Shown here piece by piece: positions 32,849 through 42,310 of a stretch of DNA of 64,000 bases. The translations under genes were made by a program, and so were the position numbers. The DNA is from Bacteroidales bacterium (GTDB lineage: Bacteria > Bacteroidota > Bacteroidia > Bacteroidales > FEN-979): contig JADGPR010000005.1 of the NCBI GenBank assembly GCA_017882335.1, positions 1-64,000 of the forward strand, in the 5' to 3' direction. The notes below the pieces were generated by a model that worked only from the letters and a program-made list of their open reading frames with translations, was not told the origin of the DNA and made no database searches. Numbering within the stretch: the stretch's first letter is position 1; each line of letters opens with the position of its first letter.

Positions 32849-33685
32849 TCATTGCATCTGAAACAAATAAAACATATATTTTTTATACCTGGCAAAATTG
32901 GCTCCGCTTCTTTGCCCCTGGAAATGTTTGTTTTCAATTTTAGCTAATTTCTTTTTATATTTCCATTTGAAAAACTTTATTACCAATGGAAATCTGTCTT
33001 CAGCTAATTTAAAAACAACATTCCATATGGGATAGAGTAATTCCATTGTCATTTGGTTAGCCAGGTCTAAAGTGAGTGCGGTTTCCTTTGTGATATCTCT
33101 TTCCTTTAATTGATTAATTTTAAATATTGCTTTCTTTTCTTCCCATTCTTTAAACTTATGTCCACCACCGATGGGACTTTTTCCAGGTTCATCGGTTTGA
33201 AAAAAGTCGCTTACAATAATATAGCCACCGGGTCTTAAAATATCAATAGCACCAGGGATGGAGCTATCCATGGGGATGTATTGAAAACTCTCACAAAACA
33301 TGACTAGGTCATATTTTTTTGTGGTTTTCAAATTTTCAAATTTACAGTTATAAAGTTCTATCCGATCACCAAGCGTATCTTTTACATAATTGGTTAACAA
33401 AGTTCCGGGAGAAACACAATCCACATGATATCCTTTTTCTAACAATGTACGAGCCATTCTGCCGGAACCACAACCAACATCAAGAATGGTTTTAACTCCA
33501 TCAGGAATATTTAAAATTAACAATTCCGCATACTTTTCTTGAGCTTTAGCTAAGTTTTGAATGTCGGCCTCCAGTCCTTCAAAGAAGCCATAATGCAAAT
33601 ATTCACTTTTACAAAAAAACTTAAAAAAATGCAGGCCAACTTCCAAGCCCACTTCCCTTGAATCTACTTTTTTTACTTTACCCAT
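32849..33685 (-). CDS. class I SAM-dependent methyltransferase
   Basis: A 278-residue methyltransferase. Motif I ILDVGCGSGRMA (about residue 66) binds S-adenosylmethionine; motif II-like YDLVMFCESFQYIP and motif III DILRPGGYIIVSDFF follow. The N-terminal HYGFFEG segment and overall size resemble the cyclopropane-synthase/type-11 group that acts on small molecules or lipids; the C-terminal 60 residues are basic. The start codon overlaps the stop of a decayed OmpA domain by 8 bp, so the 5' neighbourhood is a rearranged junction. Substrate unknown. Confidence 0.87.
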   Translation of the reverse strand: MGKVKKVDSREVGLEVGLHFFKFFCKSEYLHYGFFEGLEADIQNLAKAQEKYAELLILNIPDGVKTILDVGCGSGRMARTLLEKGYHVDCVSPGTLLTNYVKDTLGDRIELYNCKFENLKTTKKYDLVMFCESFQYIPMDSSIPGAIDILRPGGYIIVSDFFQTDEPGKSPIGGGHKFKEWEEKKAIFKINQLKERDITKETALTLDLANQMTMELLYPIWNVVFKLAEDRFPLVIKFFKWKYKKKLAKIENKHFQGQRSGANFARYKKYMFYLFQMQ

Positions 33686-33884
33686 TATAGTTATTGATTT
33701 TTACAATCACAAATTTCGTTCTTCTATTGCCGCCTCTTTCTGTTTCCGTGTCAATTGAATACACTGGTCTAATAGGTCCCTCTCCTTTATTTGTCATCAT
33801 GGATTGAGGAAAACCTCGTGCAACAAAGTAATCATTCACTGCCTTGGTTCTTTTGGTGGATAATTTATTGTTGTAACCAGATGC
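33678..33884 (-). pseudogene. decayed C-terminal end of an OmpA family protein
   Basis: Too short for a normal gene, but the minus-strand frame reads SGYNNKLSTKRTKAVNDYF-region, then VARGF, NKGEG, and NRRTKFVIVKI before a stop. This is the second half of the OmpA domain (YNxxLSxxRAxAV ... GxGExxP ... NRRVEI). A stop codon lies directly upstream in frame and the first half of the domain is absent, so it is a remnant. Its stop overlaps the methyltransferase ATG. Confidence 0.7.
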
Positions 33885-34033
33885 TCATATATGATCTGAA
33901 GGAAACAAAGGTATTTAATAAAAAATTCAAAATCTTCAATATGTTGATTTTTTGGAGTGAGGGAAACGAAAATACAACTTTCTTCAGGTTCGACTTTTTA
34001 CTTCACCGCGGCGGATTTGCTATTTCTTTTTTC

Positions 34034-36382
34034 TCAGAATTCGATCTTATAACTGATCAATGGCAAAATACCGAGCGATTTCTGCGGTTCAATGGTTTTG
34101 TTGTATTCATCATACAGATAGCCTACATCCGGCTGGTGGTTTAGCAAATTCTTTATCTGGACAGCGAGGATTCCTGAAACTTTCCGGTAATTCAGGCGGT
34201 AGGTTAGTGTCAGATCAAGATAGAAAAATGAGGGAAGCCGTGGCACATATGCATTCATTTCATCCAGTACTTCCCGGTGTTGCATTATCGATTTCTGAAG
34301 ATCAATCGGAACATAATGCTCACCCCCCGTAAAGCTGCCTTTCACGTTAAAGCCGAGAATGTTTTTCTTCTTGATGGTCCACTCTTTTCCCACAAGAAGG
34401 TTGATCACGTAATTTGAATTGAACCTGGTATTCCTTTCAATGCCATCTCCGCCGGTGTACTTTGAATCAAATAAGGAGACCGTAACCAGGGAATACAATT
34501 GTTTTGTCAGGAATTTTTCAAAAGTAATATCAAGACCCATATTTCTTCCTTTACCGGAATTTACCAGTGGATCGTTAACATAATCTCCGGTACTGTTGAT
34601 CATTGAAAAATAACTCCCTGGCATCACCGGGATATCATATAAATACTGATAATAGGTTTCAATTTTCAAACGCATATCCGGCCTGATCGAATAATCATAT
34701 CCCAGGACGAAATGGTGAGAACGGTCGAAATTAAGATTCCGGTTGGGTTGCCCGCTGATTCCCTGGTTAACCGGGATTTCAACCAGGTACACACCAATAT
34801 CCTCAAGTTGAGAATGAAGCCCGTACCCGATGTTTATTGCATGTTTCTGGCTAACCTGCCAGTGCACTGCCAGTCGCGGCTCAAAGGCATAACGGTTATT
34901 CAGGGATAAATACTGGAAATAGAGTCCGGCGCTGATAAAAAATTCGTTTGTAACATCGGTCCTTGATTCTATAAAAGCCTGTACAAAATTTGAATTGCCT
35001 TTTCCTTTATTCACCTGTTGAAAAATACCGGTAGTCGGGTTACGTGATTTGATGTCCAGGTTGTAAGATAAATTGTTAACCATAACACCGCTGCGGAGTG
35101 AATACCGTGCCCCGAATTTATGGTTGATGGAAACTGAGACAGTCGTGCGCAAATTCTGATGTTTTAAGCTATCCACGGGCTGTTTCCCGTAAGAGGAGAT
35201 CAGTAGATTTTCATTATGACCGATAAAATTATACGTAGCTGAAACGCAGGAACGCAATAAAGTCGCCTGGTTGAGATTGATCTGGTGAATAAGTGCAATG
35301 GCCCCCATCCTGTTGTTGAGAATCGATTCGGAACGATCGTCAAGTTTATGCCACTGGGTGGAATCCATCAAGACATGAGCTGTTATCTTGGAGAGCCCCC
35401 CGATCCCGACGAGTGAAAATGTCCCTGACCCGGGTGTAGGGAAATTCAGCTTGAAGGAGAGGTCCTGGAATGTGGGAATTTTATTTTTCATCCAGGGATC
35501 AATATACTGAAGAAAGGAAAGGATAGAGTAACGGTAATTAAAGAGATAGGAGGAGGATTGCTTTTTACTGAATGGCCCTTCAGCTGCAACATCCAGCCCT
35601 TGCAACCCTAGCTGGATGGCATATTCATGGCGGAAGTTATTACCATTCCTGAAACGCATATCAAACACACCGGAAAGGGCATTCCCGAACTGTGCGGGGA
35701 AGGCAGCCGTATAGAAATCAGAATTATTGAGAACCTGGCTGCTGATGATGGTAAATCCTCCCCCTGATTGCCCCACAAAGGCAAAATGATTGGGATTGGG
35801 GATGTCAATACCATCTACCCTCCAGAGCAGACCTTTCGGGGAGTTCCCGCGGATCATGATCTGGTTGGAATTTACACCGGCATTGGCAACCACACCGGCA
35901 AAATTCGCGACCATGCGCATCGGGTCATCTATTGCACCGGCATACCGGCGCGATTCTTCCACATTAAACGTGCGGGCACTCACCATAGCCATCGGGTTAA
36001 CGGGTTTGTCCTTATTAACCGTTGCCTTTATTTCGACCTCTCCCGACATCACCACCAGAACCTGGAGTTCAACATTCACGATGCATTCTTTCCCGGAGGT
36101 GACGAGAATTTCCGGGATCATGGCAGGTTTGTATCCAACATAACTGACTTTGAGCGTATGTCTTCCGACCGGTAAATTTTCAATAGTAAAATTCCCCCCT
36201 GTATTACTGGTGGCTCCTTTCAGGGGATCCGAAAACATCAAAACAATATTGGCTCCTGGTAACGTGATTTTCGTTTCAGCGTCAATGATCTTCCCGCGGA
36301 TGATCTGGGTTGGGGTCTGTGAAAACACGAATGACATCCAGGAAACAAATAAAACAACAGAGAAGAGACAGATTTTTCTCAT
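34034..36382 (-). CDS. TonB-dependent receptor with carboxypeptidase-regulatory domain
   Basis: A 782-residue outer-membrane receptor. Signal peptide MRKICLFSVVLFVSWMSFVFSQ; an N-terminal CarboxypepD-reg-like domain (IIRGKIIDAETKITLPGANI ... LPVGRHTLKVSYVGYKP); a plug domain (residues about 130-240, RYAGAIDDPMRMVANFAGV, IMIRGNSPKGLLWRVDGIDIPNPNHF); then a 22-strand-type barrel ending in the aromatic residue SYKIEF. It imports a ligand using TonB energy; no SusD partner is adjacent, so it is not a SusCD pair, and the ligand is unknown. Confidence 0.93.
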   Translation of the reverse strand: MRKICLFSVVLFVSWMSFVFSQTPTQIIRGKIIDAETKITLPGANIVLMFSDPLKGATSNTGGNFTIENLPVGRHTLKVSYVGYKPAMIPEILVTSGKECIVNVELQVLVVMSGEVEIKATVNKDKPVNPMAMVSARTFNVEESRRYAGAIDDPMRMVANFAGVVANAGVNSNQIMIRGNSPKGLLWRVDGIDIPNPNHFAFVGQSGGGFTIISSQVLNNSDFYTAAFPAQFGNALSGVFDMRFRNGNNFRHEYAIQLGLQGLDVAAEGPFSKKQSSSYLFNYRYSILSFLQYIDPWMKNKIPTFQDLSFKLNFPTPGSGTFSLVGIGGLSKITAHVLMDSTQWHKLDDRSESILNNRMGAIALIHQINLNQATLLRSCVSATYNFIGHNENLLISSYGKQPVDSLKHQNLRTTVSVSINHKFGARYSLRSGVMVNNLSYNLDIKSRNPTTGIFQQVNKGKGNSNFVQAFIESRTDVTNEFFISAGLYFQYLSLNNRYAFEPRLAVHWQVSQKHAINIGYGLHSQLEDIGVYLVEIPVNQGISGQPNRNLNFDRSHHFVLGYDYSIRPDMRLKIETYYQYLYDIPVMPGSYFSMINSTGDYVNDPLVNSGKGRNMGLDITFEKFLTKQLYSLVTVSLFDSKYTGGDGIERNTRFNSNYVINLLVGKEWTIKKKNILGFNVKGSFTGGEHYVPIDLQKSIMQHREVLDEMNAYVPRLPSFFYLDLTLTYRLNYRKVSGILAVQIKNLLNHQPDVGYLYDEYNKTIEPQKSLGILPLISYKIEF

Positions 36383-36404
36383 AACCAGGCATCGTAAATC
36401 AAAT

Positions 36405-36500
36405 GCAAGATAGTAAAATGGTAAAATAGTAAAACTAATTTGCCTCCCGAAAAATATCGTGATTGCATTTTACCATTCTACCATTTCAAAAAACCCGACA
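36405..36500. repeat. short TAGTAAAATGG-type repeats upstream of the DUF4197 gene
   Basis: Runs like GATAGTAAAATGGTAAAATAG and TTTTACCATTCTACCATTT are imperfect 8-9 nt repeats, partly inverted. Related AGTAAAATGGTAA text recurs near 37297. Confidence 0.4.
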
Positions 36501-36551
36501 AAAAAAAGTATATTTGTATAACCGTCTGACAGAAGATAAAATCAAAGTAAA

Positions 36552-37268
36552 ATGAATAAAACACAGTTCCTGTTAATAGCCATTTTCGTTTACATCCTGT
36601 CCTTTGGATCGCAGGCCCAGTTCTTACAGGATGCCATGAAGATCATCGATCAGGGCAAGGGCGGATTAACCGAAAAAGATGCCGTGGAAGGAATCAAAGA
36701 AGCCCTGGTGAAGGGAACCGGTGAGAGTGTGGCCTTAGTTTCAAAACTCAATGGCTATTTTTCAAACCCGGAAATTAAAATCCCGTTCCCCGAAAATGCA
36801 CGGACGATTGAATCTAAACTGAGGGCCATAGGGCTTGGCAACAAGGTGGATGAAGTGATCCTTACCCTTAACCGTGCCGCAGAAGATGCGGCAAAAAGTG
36901 CACAATCCATTTTTGTTTCAGCGATAACCGGCATGAATATTTCCGATGCTTTGCAGATCGTCAGGGGAAATAATAATGCTGCTACGCAATACCTGGCTAA
37001 AACAACTACCCCGGAACTCAAGGCAAAATTCAACCCGGTAATAAAATCTTCACTTGATAAGGTCGATGCCACCCGGCTCTGGGCCGAACTGATCACAGCG
37101 TATAACCAGATCCCGTTTGTCACCAGACAAAATCCGGATTTAACGGGTTATGTTACGGATAAAGCCATCAGTGGTCTGTTTACGATGATTGCCAAAGAAG
37201 AGTTAAAGATACGGCAAAACCCTGCGGCCCGTACCACTGAACTGTTGAAAAAGGTTTTTGGAAAATAG
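36552..37268 (+). CDS. DUF4197 domain-containing protein
   Basis: A 238-residue predicted periplasmic protein. A signal peptide (MNKTQFLLIAIFVYILSFGSQAQ, about 1-23) is followed by one DUF4197 domain: GLTEKDAVEGIKEALVKGTG, INIPFPENARTIESKLRAIG-region, LNRAAEDAAKSAQSIFVSAITGM, and TRLWAELITAYNQIPF. The family is widespread in Gram-negative bacteria but has no known function. A promoter-like TATATTTG box lies at 36509-36516, giving a leader of about 30 nt. Single-gene unit between the divergent TonB receptor and a convergent lipoprotein gene. Confidence 0.88.
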   Translation: MNKTQFLLIAIFVYILSFGSQAQFLQDAMKIIDQGKGGLTEKDAVEGIKEALVKGTGESVALVSKLNGYFSNPEIKIPFPENARTIESKLRAIGLGNKVDEVILTLNRAAEDAAKSAQSIFVSAITGMNISDALQIVRGNNNAATQYLAKTTTPELKAKFNPVIKSSLDKVDATRLWAELITAYNQIPFVTRQNPDLTGYVTDKAISGLFTMIAKEELKIRQNPAARTTELLKKVFGK

Positions 37269-37282
37269 TGGCAAAACAAATA

Positions 37283-37345
37283 CAAAACATGCAGGCAGGT
37301 AGTAAAATGGTAAGGCAAATCGTACCTCGCCTACCTGCCGGCACA
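37283..37345. repeat. GCAGGCAGGTAG / CTACCTGCCGGC repeat fragments
   Basis: GCAGGCAGGTAGTAAAATGG and CTCGCCTACCTGCCGGCACAGG are partial, inverted copies of the 20-bp palindrome at 12517-12536. They lie between two convergent genes and could form a hairpin. Confidence 0.4.
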
Positions 37346-37371
37346 GGTAAATTGAATTGGGGAATTTCTTT

Positions 37372-37875
37372 TTACTTTTTTATTTTTTTATAGGTAATCT
37401 TCATGCGTCCGAAAGGGAAACTCTCCGTTACAACCGCACTGGTATCGCTGATATGAAGAATATCAAAGGTCCTTTTCTTACCACTTTCCTTGTTGTTGGT
37501 TAACAAGCGGGTTCCGTGTTTCCTGAGTTTCCATTTCCCATGAACGGATTTTCCGTGATATTCACTAATGGTTGTTTTATCTGCATTTAGGGTCAGCGTA
37601 CTTTTGAGGTCTGCCCCTATCAGCCTTGCATTTTTCCCTTCTATCCGGGAGGACTGCTCGGCTGTATTGGCTGAGGCTATTGTATCCCCTGTACCGGGTT
37701 TGGTTTTTCCCTGTGAACCAGCTGCCGGGATTTGGCGGTTCGGCACATTGTACTTTTCAACTTTTTCGGCTTTCCAGGTTCCGATCAGGTACTTTTTGTT
37801 GCGATTGATTGTTGAACAGGATGAGATCAGAAATGCAATGGCAAAGGCAAAAAACAAAGTCAGGAGTCGTTTCAT
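37372..37875 (-). CDS. small lipocalin-like lipoprotein
   Basis: A 167-residue lipoprotein starting MKRLLTLFFAFAIAFLISSC with the lipobox LISSC. A YLIGTWKAEKVEKYN segment near the N-terminus resembles the start of lipocalin-like domains (the GxW motif). Later strands LKSTLTLNADKTTISEY, GKWKLRKHGTRLL, and KRTFDILHISDTSAVVTE fit a small beta barrel. A central low-complexity stretch (about residues 40-75) is rich in Gly, Thr and Ser. Function unknown. Confidence 0.75.
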   Translation of the reverse strand: MKRLLTLFFAFAIAFLISSCSTINRNKKYLIGTWKAEKVEKYNVPNRQIPAAGSQGKTKPGTGDTIASANTAEQSSRIEGKNARLIGADLKSTLTLNADKTTISEYHGKSVHGKWKLRKHGTRLLTNNKESGKKRTFDILHISDTSAVVTESFPFGRMKITYKKIKK

Positions 37876-37975
37876 ATTTATCTTAATCATTTTAAAAAAA
37901 ACGTAATTTTTCAGGTTTTATTATCTTCTAAGTTCAGCTAATATGTGCAAAAGAGTGTAACCCAAAACCCAACAC

Positions 37976-38473
37976 CTACTTCTCAGGATACACCGCCGGA
38001 TCCAGTGCCTTCACATTCCATTGTTCCAGGAAGGTAACGACTTTTGTGGTATCGTATCCTTTCACTGTAGCATTTTCAAGCAATCCTGAATCCTGGGTAT
38101 GAATCCGTTTGCCTTTCCCATCGAGGACTACGAATACAGGAAATCCAAAACGGTTGGGATATTCCAGTTGTTTCATCACATCCATGTTCTTGTTTTCCTT
38201 ACTGTAATTGATCATAAGGTAAACATAATCGGCCCGGATCAGTGAATCCACTTTCTTTGCACTGGTAGCCATGGCATGAAACCGGAGGCACCAGGAACAC
38301 CAGTTCCCGCCTATCTGGATCAGCACATGTTTATTCTGAACGTTCGCCGCTAAAATGGCTTTCTGAAGGTCGGCCCTTGCATCCGCATTGGGATTATAAG
38401 GTTTTGCCTGTTCCTGGCAGAAAACAAGGATTTGGGAAAGCAGAAAAAAGATTGAAATTATGGTCGTTCTCAT
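37976..38473 (-). CDS. exported thioredoxin-family protein
   Basis: A 165-residue thioredoxin-fold protein. Signal-like N-terminus MRTTIISIFFLLSQILVFCQ; the active site is WCSWC (Cys59-Ser-Trp-Cys62), followed by VDSLIRADYVYLMINYSKENK, and FPVFVVLDGKG with the cis-proline. The CxWC-type motif with Trp between is seen in DUF255/thiol-disulfide proteins of Bacteroidota that act in the periplasm. Start at 38473 chosen because the longer frame overlaps the NAT-like gene and a repeat. A heptamer-like stretch (CATTTTTCATTGCTCATT) lies upstream. Confidence 0.85.
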   Translation of the reverse strand: MRTTIISIFFLLSQILVFCQEQAKPYNPNADARADLQKAILAANVQNKHVLIQIGGNWCSWCLRFHAMATSAKKVDSLIRADYVYLMINYSKENKNMDVMKQLEYPNRFGFPVFVVLDGKGKRIHTQDSGLLENATVKGYDTTKVVTFLEQWNVKALDPAVYPEK

Positions 38474-38579
38474 AAAGTAAGAATTAGGTATATCAGTTAA
38501 TCTAAAAAACGTAAGAAATTGAAAAATATTTCGGTACCTGCCTGCCATTGTAGACAGGCTTCGCCGTTTTCTTTTTTGC

Positions 38580-39461
38580 TCATTTTTCATTGCTCATTCT
38601 TTGCGAAGGTGGTTTCATGGCCGAGGGTGGCGGAGGCGCTCCGGAGGGCGGTTCAAATGAGGCATCCAGGCTGCCGGAGCCGACCCATTCATTGATCAGG
38701 CTGGCAGAAATCCCGATATCCTTTTCCAGCGCCTTACAGACCTCATCCCGTGACAAGTCGCGGCGTTCAATACCATTGACAGTCTTTGAAAAACGGGTAT
38801 TCCCCCAGAGGATGATCAGTTCGCCGGGATAGTTGCGACGGGCATAAAGCCTTTGGTTGAAGATGCTCTTTTCTCTTGATGTCTCATACCGCTCATCAAA
38901 TAATGAAAATTCAACCGGGTTGCCGGTCATCCTGCAGTAAAAATAATCGTTCCCTGGCGGGGTCAGCATCCACACAAGATGCGACTCTCCATCGGGTTCC
39001 GACTCCACCGGGAATATGGGATCATTGTGGATAAAGGTCCTATGATCCAGCGGCAGGATCACATTCAGCAACAGGGAGGCATCTGCCAGGTAATTCAAGC
39101 CATTGATAGATACCTTCACACTGCCATGGTTGATGGTCAGGTCGCGCATGAGACCTGCTACACGACTTGCATGGTATCCCAGCGAAGAGAGCAGTTCGTA
39201 AAACGCATTGGCCATTGGCCAGCATGTGGCGCCTGAACCGTTCTTCAACCAGTTCTCGAAAAATTCTGCTGCGTCCAAACCGGGCAGCACCCGTTTGACC
39301 TTTGACTTCAGCACGATCATTTTCCGTACATTGTCGAAAGGTACATGTATGCACCATGATGTATACAAACGTTGCAGGGCTGCGACATCCGCCGCAGGCG
39401 GTTCCCCAAAATCCAGGCTGTCTAGAACCCGGTTCAGCAGATCTTTGGATAATCCGGTCAT
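38580..39461 (-). CDS. arylamine N-acetyltransferase-like protein
   Basis: A 293-residue protein of the NAT (papain-like acyltransferase) family. Seen: CIHVPFDNVRK (the IPFENL motif), GSGATCWPMANAFYELLSSLGY with the nucleophile Cys80 (RGGxCxExN in most members), His112 in TINHGSVKV, and Asp127 in NYLADAS, so the Cys-His-Asp triad is complete. The GGxC pocket is altered to SGATCW, so acetyl-CoA/arylamine use is uncertain; antibiotic-biosynthesis amide synthases are relatives. The tail is proline-rich (PPSGAPPPPS), and the last codons and stop fall in an AATGAAA-type repeat. Start at 39461 lies near a normal N-terminal helix; an upstream ATG at 39587 is possible. Confidence 0.72.
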   Translation of the reverse strand: MTGLSKDLLNRVLDSLDFGEPPAADVAALQRLYTSWCIHVPFDNVRKMIVLKSKVKRVLPGLDAAEFFENWLKNGSGATCWPMANAFYELLSSLGYHASRVAGLMRDLTINHGSVKVSINGLNYLADASLLLNVILPLDHRTFIHNDPIFPVESEPDGESHLVWMLTPPGNDYFYCRMTGNPVEFSLFDERYETSREKSIFNQRLYARRNYPGELIILWGNTRFSKTVNGIERRDLSRDEVCKALEKDIGISASLINEWVGSGSLDASFEPPSGAPPPPSAMKPPSQRMSNEK

Positions 39462-39574
39462 AGGGAGCAATATATGGACATATCTGTTTTCCCAGGTCAA
39501 AGGTAGCAATGGTTTAACAATATTAAATTTTAGATTGCATAAAGCTATGTGCGGGTACACCCTTATGCCCGGGA

Positions 39575-39602
39575 CATCATTTTTCATTCTTCATTCAACT
39601 CT
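39575..39602. repeat. TTCATTC heptamer repeat
   Basis: CATTTTTCATTCTTCATTCAAC contains three to four 7-nt units of the type TTCATTC/TTCATTT, the same family as at 42280-42308, 43095-43127 and 61803-61836. Confidence 0.5.
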
Positions 39603-39704
39603 TAGTCCCTCCATCTGTAACCTTTAACGAGAGAAGTCGTCATTATATAGAATAAAATTTGTCGTTCCGGATGAATTTTATTTCTTTGATTATTATTATA
39701 CCTG

Positions 39705-42221
39705 ATGAAAGCGGCGACCTCGTACAACAGAATAAAAAGGGCTTATTATATTCAGACTATTCTCGTCTTTTCTTTTCTCTTCTGGATAGTCAGCAGCGGG
39801 GTCGCCCAAAATCAGCAGCCCATCATTGATTCCCTCTTCAAGGTAAAAAAGACCATCCAGGCCATCCGCATTTCCAGTGCGCCCAAAATTGACGCCAACA
39901 TGGATGAGTCCTTTTGGAAGGATTGTCCCGTGGCAAGCAATTTTGTCGAATACGCCCCCCGGAATGGAACGGTCCCGACGGTTGCCACCGAAGTGCGATT
40001 CGCTTACGACGACGAGGCACTTTATGTCTTTGCCGTCATGTTCGACCCGCATCCCGACAGCATCTGCAAAGAGCTGGGAAGAAGAGACCAGGTTGAATCC
40101 CTCACCACCGACTATATTTCATTCGACATACTGCCTTACAACGATGGGTTGAACATGTTCGAATTCAAGGTCACCCCAAGGGGATTGCAGAACGATTGTA
40201 AATATTCGGCCGTAGGCGTCGACATTACCTGGGATGCGGTGTGGGAGTACGCCGCGAAAATAACAGACAAAGGGTGGGTAGCGGAAGTCAAATTCCCTTA
40301 TTCTGCACTTAGATTCCCGAAGATCGAAAACCAGGTCTGGGGATTCAATATGTGGAGGAATTTCCACCGGAAAAACGAATTTTCCACTTGGTCGTGGGTG
40401 GATAATAAGGACAACAACATTTTCAGTTATTACAGTCAACTGGTCGGGATCAATAATATCAAACCTCCCGTGCGGCTTTCCTTTTCGCCTTACATTTCCG
40501 GATACATTGAGCAGACGACGGAGAACAAAAACTGGTCTTACATACTGCGCGGCGGGCTTGACCTGCGTTACGGGATTAACGAAAGCTATACACTTGACAT
40601 GATGTTGATCCCGGATTTCGGCCAGGTGCAATCGGATGACCAGATCCTAAACCTGACCCCGTTCGAGGTGCGGTATGACGAACGCCGGCAGTTCTTTACT
40701 GAAGCCACCGAACTGTTCAATAAATGCGGGATCTTCTATACGAGAAGGGTCGGGAGCATGCCCCGGAATTTTTATGCACCTTACGACAGTCTGAAAGTAA
40801 ACGAGAAGATTTCTAAAAATCCGGAGGAAACGCGGATCATCAATGCGACGAAGATTTCCGGCAGAAATTCGAAAGGGCTCGGCATCGGCTTTTTCAATGC
40901 TATGACCACTAACACATGGGGTAAACTTGAAGATACCATAACCGGTGCATCGCGGAGGATCGCCACCCAACCCTTCACCAATTACAACGTCCTCGTCATT
41001 GACCAAAACCTGAAGCACAATTCGTACGTCACGCTGATCAATACCAATTTCTGGACCCCGGACGACCATTACTCAGCCAATGTTACCGGGGTGGAGACCC
41101 GACTCTACAACAAGAAAAGCACCTGGTCGATCCAAGGCCGGCTGAATGTCAGCCAGAAATATCAAAACAAGATCAAGCCGGATTTCGGGTATGATTATAC
41201 CCTCGTTTTGAGTAAGACCAGCGGGAAGTTCCAGTTACAGGTGGGGCGGGAAGAGATCAATGATCATTATGATCCGAACGACATGGGGTTTCTCACCAAT
41301 AACAATGAAGCAGTCAACCAGGCAAAGATTTACTGGCTCATCTACGATCCTGTTTGGAAGATCCTGAACAATCAATCCGAATTCGTGGTGACCTATAATA
41401 CTTTATACAAGCCATATGCCTTCGAAGGGTTGCGAATCCAGGCCGGCAACACCACGACCTTCACGAATTTCTGGAGCACCTTTGTACAGGCAGGGATCTA
41501 TCCTTATGGCTATCATGATTATTATGAACCCCGTACCTGGGGATTGCTCTATCAGCGGCCTCAATATTATGATTTCGCCTGGAATATGGGTACCAATGCA
41601 CGGAAACCTTTTCGCCTGGTGATAAACACTTTCCTGATGAATTCCCCTTCAGTTAAAAATTTCCAGTATTCCGTATCGCTGACGCCGCGGGTCCGGTTTT
41701 CCGACCGTTTTGCGGTCACCCTGAGCACAAGTTATGAGAAGAACCTGAACAATCAAGGATGGGTGAAGACCAATTTTGATTCACTTTTCAATGTCATTAC
41801 CTTATTCGGGAGGCGGGATGTGAACACAATCAGCAATATTCTAACGGTAAGTTATATCTTCAACACCAAAGCCTCTTTGTCGCTAAGGGCACGACATTAC
41901 TGGTCGATGGCAAAATACCTTGAATTCTATACACTGAATGGCAATGGCACGCTTGACCAGAGCGATTACAAACAAAACCACGATATCAACTTCAATGCCT
42001 TTACGGTCGACCTGCAGTTCGTCTGGTACTTTGCTCCAGGCAGCGAGCTCAGTGTCGTGTGGAAGAATATCATCAGCACCCAGGACCAGGCTGTGGCGGA
42101 TAATTACTGGAACAACCTCGGCAATACTCTCCATTCCCCGCAAACCAACAGTTTCTCCGTCCGGGTGCTGTATTACCTGGATTACCTTAAGCTGAAAAAG
42201 GCATTAAGCAATAGGCATTAG
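39705..42221 (+). CDS. CBM9-like / DUF5916 outer-membrane protein
   Basis: An 838-residue envelope protein. Signal peptide (RIKRAYYIQTILVFSFLFWI, cleaved near VAQ at about 35); a CBM9-like carbohydrate-binding domain (about 50-225: IDANMDESFWKDC, VRFAYDDEALYVFAVMFD, WDAVWEYAAKITDKGWVAEVKFPYSALRF); then DUF5916, probably an outer-membrane beta barrel with many aromatic-alternating strands. The architecture is common in Bacteroidota and is thought to act on or take up carbohydrate-linked ligands, but no activity is proven. The last residues (ALSNRH) and stop are made from an ATTAGGCA-type short repeat that continues into the gap. Confidence 0.88.
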   Translation: MKAATSYNRIKRAYYIQTILVFSFLFWIVSSGVAQNQQPIIDSLFKVKKTIQAIRISSAPKIDANMDESFWKDCPVASNFVEYAPRNGTVPTVATEVRFAYDDEALYVFAVMFDPHPDSICKELGRRDQVESLTTDYISFDILPYNDGLNMFEFKVTPRGLQNDCKYSAVGVDITWDAVWEYAAKITDKGWVAEVKFPYSALRFPKIENQVWGFNMWRNFHRKNEFSTWSWVDNKDNNIFSYYSQLVGINNIKPPVRLSFSPYISGYIEQTTENKNWSYILRGGLDLRYGINESYTLDMMLIPDFGQVQSDDQILNLTPFEVRYDERRQFFTEATELFNKCGIFYTRRVGSMPRNFYAPYDSLKVNEKISKNPEETRIINATKISGRNSKGLGIGFFNAMTTNTWGKLEDTITGASRRIATQPFTNYNVLVIDQNLKHNSYVTLINTNFWTPDDHYSANVTGVETRLYNKKSTWSIQGRLNVSQKYQNKIKPDFGYDYTLVLSKTSGKFQLQVGREEINDHYDPNDMGFLTNNNEAVNQAKIYWLIYDPVWKILNNQSEFVVTYNTLYKPYAFEGLRIQAGNTTTFTNFWSTFVQAGIYPYGYHDYYEPRTWGLLYQRPQYYDFAWNMGTNARKPFRLVINTFLMNSPSVKNFQYSVSLTPRVRFSDRFAVTLSTSYEKNLNNQGWVKTNFDSLFNVITLFGRRDVNTISNILTVSYIFNTKASLSLRARHYWSMAKYLEFYTLNGNGTLDQSDYKQNHDINFNAFTVDLQFVWYFAPGSELSVVWKNIISTQDQAVADNYWNNLGNTLHSPQTNSFSVRVLYYLDYLKLKKALSNRH

Positions 42222-42310
42222 GCAATAGGAAATTATTTTCCCTGACACGTGCGCTTTTCTCAATTCTTACAACCCCAATACTTCATTTTTCATTCTTCAT
42301 TCTTCATTGC
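42222..42310. repeat. GCATTAGGCAATAG and TTCATTC repeats between convergent genes
   Basis: Octamer-like GGCATTAGGCAATAGG units run out of the DUF5916 gene, and five TTCATT(C/T) heptamers (42278-42308) run into the 3' end of the next gene, giving its final Lys-Asn-Glu-Glu and stop. Confidence 0.55.

Noticed and set aside
33791-34144. 117-residue plus-strand frame between the methyltransferase and TonB receptor genes
   Set aside because: It overlaps the readable OmpA remnant and the 3' end of the TonB receptor on the other strand; no motif.
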